A DNA stretch of 64,000 nt from Carboxylicivirga fragile (lineage in GTDB: Bacteria; Bacteroidota; Bacteroidia; Bacteroidales; Marinilabiliaceae). The stretch's first letter is position 1, and each line of letters begins with the position of its first letter. The stretch spans positions 1 through 64,000 of the forward strand of contig JAFMVD010000026.1 in NCBI GenBank assembly GCA_025499625.1. Reading direction: 5' to 3'. The notes beneath the pieces were generated by a model that saw only the letters and a list, made by a program, of their open reading frames with translations, ran no database searches and was not told where the DNA came from. Below are positions 58,809 to 64,000 of the stretch, one piece after another. The translations under genes and the position numbers were made by a program.

Positions 58809-59801
58809 CTAATGTTTATGTCCAGAAAAGTAACGCATAAACTGAACACGTTCAAACATTTCGGGATTTCCAGACTTACCTTGACTCAATCGACCTTTAA
58901 AGTCTGAAATAGAATCAAAACCTCTACGATCCATCCACTTTTCCATCTCGGTAAGCATCCAGCTTATTACCTCAGGGCCGTCCTTATAAACAGCTGATAC
59001 AATTTCAACAGCGGAGGCACCAGCCAACAACATCTTAACTAAAGTACGATAATCATGAACGCCTGTTGAGGCCACCAAATCACTCTTCACATGAGATGAC
59101 ATAATAGATATCCATCGAAGCGGCATGGTAAATTCATCAGGATGAGAATAAACCTTTCCACTTACCACCTGATCATTTTCGATATCAAAATCGAGCGACG
59201 TAAAGCGATTAAATAATATTAATCCGTCAATACCTGATTCAGATAAGCTTTTAATTGTACTTCCCAGATTAGTAAAATACGGTGCTAGTTTAATCCCAAC
59301 AGGTACTTTTATGTGATTTTTCACCTTCTTTACAATATCGAAATACACATTCTCAACTACCTCAGCTGTTGCTTCAACATTGTAAGGCAATTTAAATATA
59401 TTCAATTCGATACCGTCAACACCCGCGCTTTCAATTTTATTGGCGTACGAAACCCATTCGCTATACGATGAACAATTAATACTAGCAATGATGGGTACAT
59501 CAACTGCTTCTTTTGCTTCACGAATTAGGGCCACATAGTTTTCCAACGCATCGTTTTTCACCTGATAATCGAAGTAATCGAAAAACTCAAGATTATTTTC
59601 GTCCATCCCCAATTGCTGCCCAATGGTTTGTTCCGCTTCGGCTAATATCTCTTCTTCAAAAATTGATTTCAAAACAATGGCTCCAGCACCTGCATCGGCC
59701 AGTTTCTTAATTCCTCCTATAGTTGAAGCCAAACCAGAACTTCCAATAACGATTGGATTTTTAATTGGTATGCCTAAATATGTAGTTGATAAATTCTTCA
59801 T
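58809..59801 (-). CDS. Dihydroorotate dehydrogenase-like flavoprotein
   Basis: 330 residues with the TIM-barrel of class 1 dihydroorotate dehydrogenases and FMN-binding features: the lysine in VGIKLAPYF, an Asn in LILFNRF and the C-terminal GASAVEIVSAVYK. The catalytic loop that normally reads NxSCPN reads NIFKLP (134-139), so the catalytic Cys and the orotate-binding Asn are absent. It is probably not PyrD. It lies four bases after the Nfn/GltD-like large subunit and is co-transcribed with that pair. The 25 codons upstream of this ATG, overlapping the previous gene, are not part of the protein. Confidence 0.85.
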   Translation of the reverse strand: MKNLSTTYLGIPIKNPIVIGSSGLASTIGGIKKLADAGAGAIVLKSIFEEEILAEAEQTIGQQLGMDENNLEFFDYFDYQVKNDALENYVALIREAKEAVDVPIIASINCSSYSEWVSYANKIESAGVDGIELNIFKLPYNVEATAEVVENVYFDIVKKVKNHIKVPVGIKLAPYFTNLGSTIKSLSESGIDGLILFNRFTSLDFDIENDQVVSGKVYSHPDEFTMPLRWISIMSSHVKSDLVASTGVHDYRTLVKMLLAGASAVEIVSAVYKDGPEVISWMLTEMEKWMDRRGFDSISDFKGRLSQGKSGNPEMFERVQFMRYFSGHKH

Positions 59802-59805
59802 TTGA

Positions 59806-61290
59806 TTATGCGTTAAGTTTTTCTTGAAGATAATTATGCATTGAAGCTGCGGCATTTCGTCCGTCGCCCATGGCAAGAATTACAGTAGCTCCACCACGAA
59901 CAATATCACCACCGGCGAACATTTCAGGAATGGAAGATTGTAATTTTTCTTCGTCAACAACAATAGTTCCCCATTTAGTTGTTTCTAACTGAGGAAGCGA
60001 ACTTGGGATAAGTGGATTCGGCGATACACCAACACTCACCACAACCGTATCTACATCAATCATATATTCCGAACCCTCCATTGGAACCGGACGACGACGG
60101 CCAGAACTGTCAGGCTCACCCAATTCCATTTTCTGAACCTTCATGCGATTAACCCGTCCGGTTTCATCAGCATAATATTCAATCGGGTTGGTTAAAGTCA
60201 TAAACTCTATGCCTTCTTCCTCGGCATGCTTAATTTCTTCAACACGAGCAGGCATTTCTTCCATCGAACGACGGTAAATAATCATAGCACGATCAGCACC
60301 TAAACGCTTGGCCGTACGTACCGAATCCATGGCCGTATTACCACCACCAATAACAGCAACGCTCTTACCACTCACAATAGGTGTATCTGTAAGAGGATTG
60401 GCTGCGTCCATAAGGTTGATACGAGTTAAATACTCATTTGAACTAAGTATACCTATATAATTCTCACCCGGAATATTCATGAAACGTGGTAAACCAGCAC
60501 CACTACCGGTAAAGAACCCTTGAAATCCTTCTTCCTTTAAATCATCAATGGAAGCCGTACGCCCGACAATGAAGTTCATTTCGAATTTCACACCCATCTT
60601 ACGCAACACTTCAATTTCAACATCAACAATGCTATTTGGCAATCGAAATTCTGGGATACCATATTTTAACACACCACCTATTTCGTGCAAGGCTTCAAAC
60701 ACGGTTACATCATAACCTAACTTAGCCATATCTCCGGCAAAGGTTAATCCGGCAGGTCCACTACCAATAACAGCCACTTTGATACCATTACCCTCAGCTA
60801 CTTTTGGCACTGCCATCTGACCCGACTCACGCTCAAAATCAGCAGCAAATCGCTCTAAGTGACCGATAGCTACCGGCTCTTTTTTCATCTTAAGCCAGTA
60901 AAAACACTTGGCTTCGCACTGTTTCTCCTGTGGACAAACACGACCACAAACAGCAGGCAAAGCACTGGTTTCTTTTAAAACACTAGCAGCTTCTAGTACC
61001 TCACCCTTTTCAATGTACTTGATAAACTTAGGAATATTAATCTCAACCGGGCAACCAGAAATACAAGTTGGATCAGGACAATCCAAGCAACGCTGGGCTT
61101 CAGCCATTGCCTCTTCTTTAGTCAAACCAGAGTTAACTTCAATGTTCGATTTTACTCTTTCGTCAGCAGCTACCTCACCCATGTGCACACGAGTTAAACC
61201 AGTACGCTCCTTATTCTTCATTAAAGCACGAATATCTACTCTCCAGGACTGCTCCCTTTCGGCTTTTAAAAATTCTTTAGTAACAGTCAT
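59806..61290 (-). CDS. nfnB: NfnB/GltD-like FAD and iron-sulfur oxidoreductase, large subunit
   Basis: 494 residues. The N-terminal domain carries cysteines for two [4Fe-4S] clusters: C68, C71, C76 and C80, and C115, C119, C125 and C129. An FAD Rossmann motif follows (AVIGSGPAGLTFAG, near 172-186), then an NAD(P) motif (VAVIGGGNTAMDSVRTA). Databases usually call it glutamate synthase small subunit. Its partner upstream, two bases away, is the NfnA-type flavoprotein, and no GOGAT large subunit is present. The NADH-dependent ferredoxin:NADP+ oxidoreductase (electron-bifurcating) or SudAB reading therefore fits better. It lies between nfnA and the DHODH-like gene in one operon. Confidence 0.87.
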   Translation of the reverse strand: MTVTKEFLKAEREQSWRVDIRALMKNKERTGLTRVHMGEVAADERVKSNIEVNSGLTKEEAMAEAQRCLDCPDPTCISGCPVEINIPKFIKYIEKGEVLEAASVLKETSALPAVCGRVCPQEKQCEAKCFYWLKMKKEPVAIGHLERFAADFERESGQMAVPKVAEGNGIKVAVIGSGPAGLTFAGDMAKLGYDVTVFEALHEIGGVLKYGIPEFRLPNSIVDVEIEVLRKMGVKFEMNFIVGRTASIDDLKEEGFQGFFTGSGAGLPRFMNIPGENYIGILSSNEYLTRINLMDAANPLTDTPIVSGKSVAVIGGGNTAMDSVRTAKRLGADRAMIIYRRSMEEMPARVEEIKHAEEEGIEFMTLTNPIEYYADETGRVNRMKVQKMELGEPDSSGRRRPVPMEGSEYMIDVDTVVVSVGVSPNPLIPSSLPQLETTKWGTIVVDEEKLQSSIPEMFAGGDIVRGGATVILAMGDGRNAAASMHNYLQEKLNA

Positions 61291-61292
61291 AA

Positions 61293-62126
61293 CTAATTCT
61301 TTTCTTTTTTATCTAGATACTCTCGTTCTGCTTCTTTCTCAATATTCTTGTAACCATTGAGGCGTAATAACATTTCGTCGAAATCAACTTGATGTGCATC
61401 AAATTCAGGACCATCAACACATACAAATTTCGTTTTTCCACCAACAGTAATACGACATGCACCACACATACCTGTTCCATCTACCATGATGGTATTTAAA
61501 CTGGCATAAGTTTTAACATCGTATTTTTTAGTACACAAGGCTGCAAATTTCATCATGACTGCTGGTCCGATTACAACGGACAAATCAACATTTTCGCGCT
61601 GCATTACTTTTTCCATGGCATCGGTTACCAAACCTTTTTCGCCATACGAACCATCGTCAGTCATTACAATCACCTCATCAGAATATTCTCTAACCTGATC
61701 TTCCAAAATGATTAAATCCTTTGTACGAGCAGCAATAACGGTTATAACTTTATTACCCGCTTTCTTCAAGGCTTCAACAATTGGTAACAATGGGGCTACT
61801 CCTACTCCACCACCACAAGCTAGGACAGTACCGAAATTTTCGATATGAGTAGCTTCGCCCAAGGGGCCAACCAAATCGGTTAGTTCGTCACCAACATTCA
61901 AATCGGCAATTCGACGCGAAGAAACGCCTACACGCTGAATTACCAATGTAATGGTTCCTTTCTCGGCATTAGCCGAAGCGATGGTCAAGGGGATACGTTC
62001 ACCAGTTTCGCCAACTTTGACTATTACAAAGTGCCCGGCTCTACGTGCCTTTGCAATTCTTGGAGCTTCAATTTCTAAACGTACAACGTTCTCTGAAAAA
62101 AACTCCTTTTCAATAATCTTATTCAT
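61293..62126 (-). CDS. nfnA: NfnA-type FAD/NAD-binding, [2Fe-2S] small subunit
   Basis: 277 residues. FAD-binding barrel of the ferredoxin reductase type (RIPLTIAS), NAD site CGGGVGVAPLLP (near 104-115), and the C-terminal [2Fe-2S] loop with C221, C224 and C236. An Asp (D216 in VDGTGMCGAC) precedes the loop, as in NfnS, where an Asp is a cluster ligand. It resembles the FAD/NAD subunit of dihydroorotate dehydrogenase B, but here it is joined to the NfnB-like subunit. The chosen ATG is three codons inside a TTG that would add residues without family support. First gene of a three-gene operon. Confidence 0.88.
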   Translation of the reverse strand: MNKIIEKEFFSENVVRLEIEAPRIAKARRAGHFVIVKVGETGERIPLTIASANAEKGTITLVIQRVGVSSRRIADLNVGDELTDLVGPLGEATHIENFGTVLACGGGVGVAPLLPIVEALKKAGNKVITVIAARTKDLIILEDQVREYSDEVIVMTDDGSYGEKGLVTDAMEKVMQRENVDLSVVIGPAVMMKFAALCTKKYDVKTYASLNTIMVDGTGMCGACRITVGGKTKFVCVDGPEFDAHQVDFDEMLLRLNGYKNIEKEAEREYLDKKEKN

Positions 62127-62394
62127 AATAAGCAAATAATCAGTTTATTGCTAACGGCAATTAATGATAACAAAAATGAAAGTAATAGATACGACTGTTG
62201 ATGTACTCAATTACTAATCAAAAATAAATCCTTATTTCAAGTATTTGAATGACATTCGTTACGAATATACAATTTACAATTATTCTAAATAGACCAAAAC
62301 GCATAAATAATCGAAACAAGTTCAATCCATTTCTTTCAATCCATGTGAAATTAGATTAAATTTATCAGACCAGACACTTTTTAAACAGACTATT

Positions 62395-63093
62395 ATGGAC
62401 TTTGAAGCATTTTACAAGATTAGTTATGGCTTATATGTTATTTCTGCCAGCAATGGAAAAAAGATAAATGGATACATTGCTAACACAGCCTTTCAAGTAA
62501 CAGCATCACCGCCGCAAATTGCCATTAGCTGTAATACCGATAACTTTACATGTGGGCTGATTGAACAATCAAAAAAATTCAGCATCTCGATATTAAACCA
62601 AAATGCAAAGGCAGAAACAATTGGCCTATTTGGTTACAAAAGCGGAAAAGACATTGATAAATTTGAATCAATCGATTATACCAAGGCGCAAAGTGGAACT
62701 CCAGTAGTTTTGGAAGATTGCATTGCATGGTTCGATTGCAAAGTCAATCAAGTTATTGAGGTTGGAAGTCATAAAATGTTTATTGCTACTATAGTTGAAA
62801 ACAATCTGCTAAATGCAGATGCTGATCCATTGACCTACGAATACTATAGAAAAGTTAAGAAAGGAGTAGCTCCCAAAAATGCACCAACCTATATTGATAA
62901 AAGCCCGGAAACACCGAAAGAAACAGATTCCACAATGACTAAGTATAAGTGCTTAGCGTGTGGTTACATATATGATCCTGCAATTGGTGACGAAGAAAGT
63001 GGAATAGAACCTGGTATTGCTTTTGAAGACCTTCCGGACGATTGGACCTGTCCAACCTGTGGTTCTCCCAAAGAGATGTTCGAAGCCGTATAA
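62395..63093 (+). CDS. Flavin reductase-rubredoxin fusion (high-molecular-weight rubredoxin type)
   Basis: 232 residues. A flavin reductase-like FMN domain (about 1-155, with [21 protein letters not shown]) is followed by a linker (about 158-182) and a complete rubredoxin domain: C186, C189, C219 and C222 in [12 protein letters not shown] and WTCPTCGSP. Such fusions (Hrb) deliver electrons from NAD(P)H to flavodiiron proteins or rubrerythrin. The rubrerythrin gene 115 bases downstream fits. Divergent from the nfn operon. Confidence 0.9.
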   Translation: MDFEAFYKISYGLYVISASNGKKINGYIANTAFQVTASPPQIAISCNTDNFTCGLIEQSKKFSISILNQNAKAETIGLFGYKSGKDIDKFESIDYTKAQSGTPVVLEDCIAWFDCKVNQVIEVGSHKMFIATIVENNLLNADADPLTYEYYRKVKKGVAPKNAPTYIDKSPETPKETDSTMTKYKCLACGYIYDPAIGDEESGIEPGIAFEDLPDDWTCPTCGSPKEMFEAV

Positions 63094-63158
63094 ATATATA
63101 TAGTATTTATATCCATCCTAAATAGGAATTACTTTAAGTATTGACATTAATTATTTCA

Positions 63159-63166
63159 TAAATTTG
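63159..63166 (+). promoter_or_regulatory. -7 promoter element for the rubrerythrin gene
   Basis: TAAATTTG, an exact TAnnTTTG, 42 bases before the ATG. A TTGACA lies upstream, but only 15 bases separate its TTG from the -7 element, less than usual. Confidence 0.45.
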
Positions 63167-63207
63167 TATCAACCCAGATATTATAAAAACCTCAAACAAT
63201 AGGTAAA

Positions 63208-63783
63208 ATGAACAGTTTAAAAGGAACAAAAACAGAACAGAATCTTTTAAAAGCATTTGCTGGCGAATCGCAAGCACGTAATCGCTACACATACTTTGCT
63301 AAGCAAGCTAAAAAAGAAGGTTTAGAGCAGATCTCTGCTATTTTCATGGAAACAGCTGAACAAGAGAAAGAACATGCAAAGCGCTTCTTTAAGTTTTTAG
63401 AAGGTGGCATGGTTGAAATTACTGCAACTTTTCCTGCCGGAATTATTGGTGATACTAAAGAAAACCTACAAGCAGCTGCGGATGGTGAAAACGAAGAATG
63501 GACTGAGTTATATCCTGAATTTGCTAAAATAGCCGAAGAAGAAGGTTTTAAAGAAGTTGCAGTTGCCTTTAAAATGATTGCTAAAGTAGAGGCTCACCAT
63601 GAGGCTAGATATAGAAAGCTATACAGCAACCTTGAAGAAGGTAAGGTATTTGAAAAAGATGGTAAAGTAACATGGATGTGTCGTAATTGTGGTTTCATAC
63701 ACGAAGGCACAAAAGCACCTAAAACTTGCCCGGCTTGCTTACACTCACAAGCTTACTTTGAAATTAGCGAAGAAAATTACTAG
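63208..63783 (+). CDS. rbr: Rubrerythrin
   Basis: 191 residues. Non-haem diiron peroxidase of anaerobes. Four-helix ferritin-like domain with iron ligands E20, E53, H56, E94, E97, E128 and H131 (the motif is ExxH in each half). A C-terminal rubredoxin centre has C158, C161, C174 and C177 (MCRNC and CPAC). Length and residue spacing equal the classical rubrerythrin. It probably reduces hydrogen peroxide with electrons from the upstream rubredoxin fusion. Own promoter element and terminator. Confidence 0.96.
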   Translation: MNSLKGTKTEQNLLKAFAGESQARNRYTYFAKQAKKEGLEQISAIFMETAEQEKEHAKRFFKFLEGGMVEITATFPAGIIGDTKENLQAAADGENEEWTELYPEFAKIAEEEGFKEVAVAFKMIAKVEAHHEARYRKLYSNLEEGKVFEKDGKVTWMCRNCGFIHEGTKAPKTCPACLHSQAYFEISEENY

Positions 63784-63808
63784 ATCGCAAAATAAGTAAT
63801 TGGTATCG

Positions 63809-63857
63809 ACCATTCCATTATTTTCTTTTTATGAAATATAGTGGAGTGGTTGTTTTT
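63809..63857 (+). terminator. Terminator after rubrerythrin
   Basis: 13-bp stem with two G-U pairs (63809-63821 with 63838-63850), 16-base loop and a TGTTTTT tail, 26 bases after the stop codon. Confidence 0.65.
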
Positions 63858-63943
63858 AGAACTTATCGAAACACATAACCTCATTTCATTCAGTTGGCAT
63901 GCGGTTGACAAAATAACAATAACCATCCGTAAAAACTCAAAAT

Positions 63944-64000
63944 ATGCCTAGTATTAAAAACACCTTCCAAATCGCATTAATATGCTTCTTTTCTGTATTT
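63944..64000 (+). CDS. Partial gene start, exported protein (runs off the window)
   Basis: An ATG opens 19 codons to the window end, MPSIKNTFQIALICFFSVF, which looks like the start of a signal peptide. Nothing more can be said. No exact -7 element was seen in the 90 bases before it. Confidence 0.4.
   Translation, partial: MPSIKNTFQIALICFFSVF

Noticed and set aside
60908-61360. Plus-strand 150-codon frame opposite nfnB and nfnA
   Set aside because: It is antisense to two well-supported iron-sulfur flavoproteins and spans their junction. No motif is seen.

Overview
The window is an AT-rich stretch of a Bacteroidota chromosome, most like a marine, anaerobic or facultatively anaerobic member of the Marinilabiliales/Marinifilaceae type. 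The phylum assignment rests on four things. There is a short primary sigma factor without region 1.1. There is a hybrid two-component system with a periplasmic propeller sensor and an AraC output. Families largely confined to this phylum are present (DUF7935, plugless outer-membrane barrel plus large TPR partner). Many genes are preceded by the Bacteroidota -7 promoter element TAnnTTTG. Order or genus cannot be fixed from the sequence alone. Most genes are housekeeping genes. No rRNA, tRNA, CRISPR array or complete mobile element was seen.

Layout. 0-3.5 kb: two adjacent tRNA methylthiotransferases (miaB, mtaB) and a small flavin oxidoreductase. 3.7-11 kb: an orphan hybrid two-component sensor/regulator, a lipid A-type acyltransferase and a long-chain acyl-CoA synthetase. 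10.8-19.3 kb: purL, a secreted TPR protein, a second AMP-forming acyl-CoA synthetase and a small outer-membrane barrel with a very basic tail. 19.3-32 kb: uvrB, the primary sigma factor, an HtrA protease, dapF, gyrB, and an outer-membrane barrel with its 1016-residue TPR partner. 32-41 kb: an FtsE-type ATPase, an aspartate aminotransferase, a small polysaccharide group (glycosyltransferase, nucleotidyltransferase-fold protein, Wzc-like tyrosine kinase) and an amidohydrolase that has lost its metal ligands. 40.7-41.7 kb: a 1-kb decayed gap with the two ends of a deleted EamA transporter gene and a structured, terminator-ended segment.

41.7-47.6 kb: a TPR protein, a DUF368 lipid-carrier translocase, aroE, truA, an NTF2-fold protein, pcm and an exported glutathione peroxidase. 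47.7-57 kb: a lipoprotein M3 peptidase, dnaA with a 316-bp upstream gap, then an envelope group: an MCE (MlaD-like) protein, a peptidoglycan amidase and the divergent LptD. 57-64 kb: ridA, the rpsF-rpsR-rplI operon, and a redox group. The redox group has an NfnAB-type flavoprotein pair followed by a dihydroorotate dehydrogenase-like protein lacking the catalytic loop, and, divergently, a flavin reductase-rubredoxin fusion and a rubrerythrin. These point to anaerobic redox balancing and peroxide defence.

Points most worth a second look: (1) the MCE protein and the adjacent amidase share a homologous C-terminal SPOR-like domain; (2) a hydantoinase-fold protein has lost its clearly alignable metal ligands; (3) a DHODH-like protein without its catalytic Cys sits in the nfn operon; (4) an intrinsic-terminator-like hairpin lies in the gyrB leader; (5) a three-hairpin, terminator-ended segment lies in the 41.4-kb gap. 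No obviously new multi-gene defence or mobile system was found.
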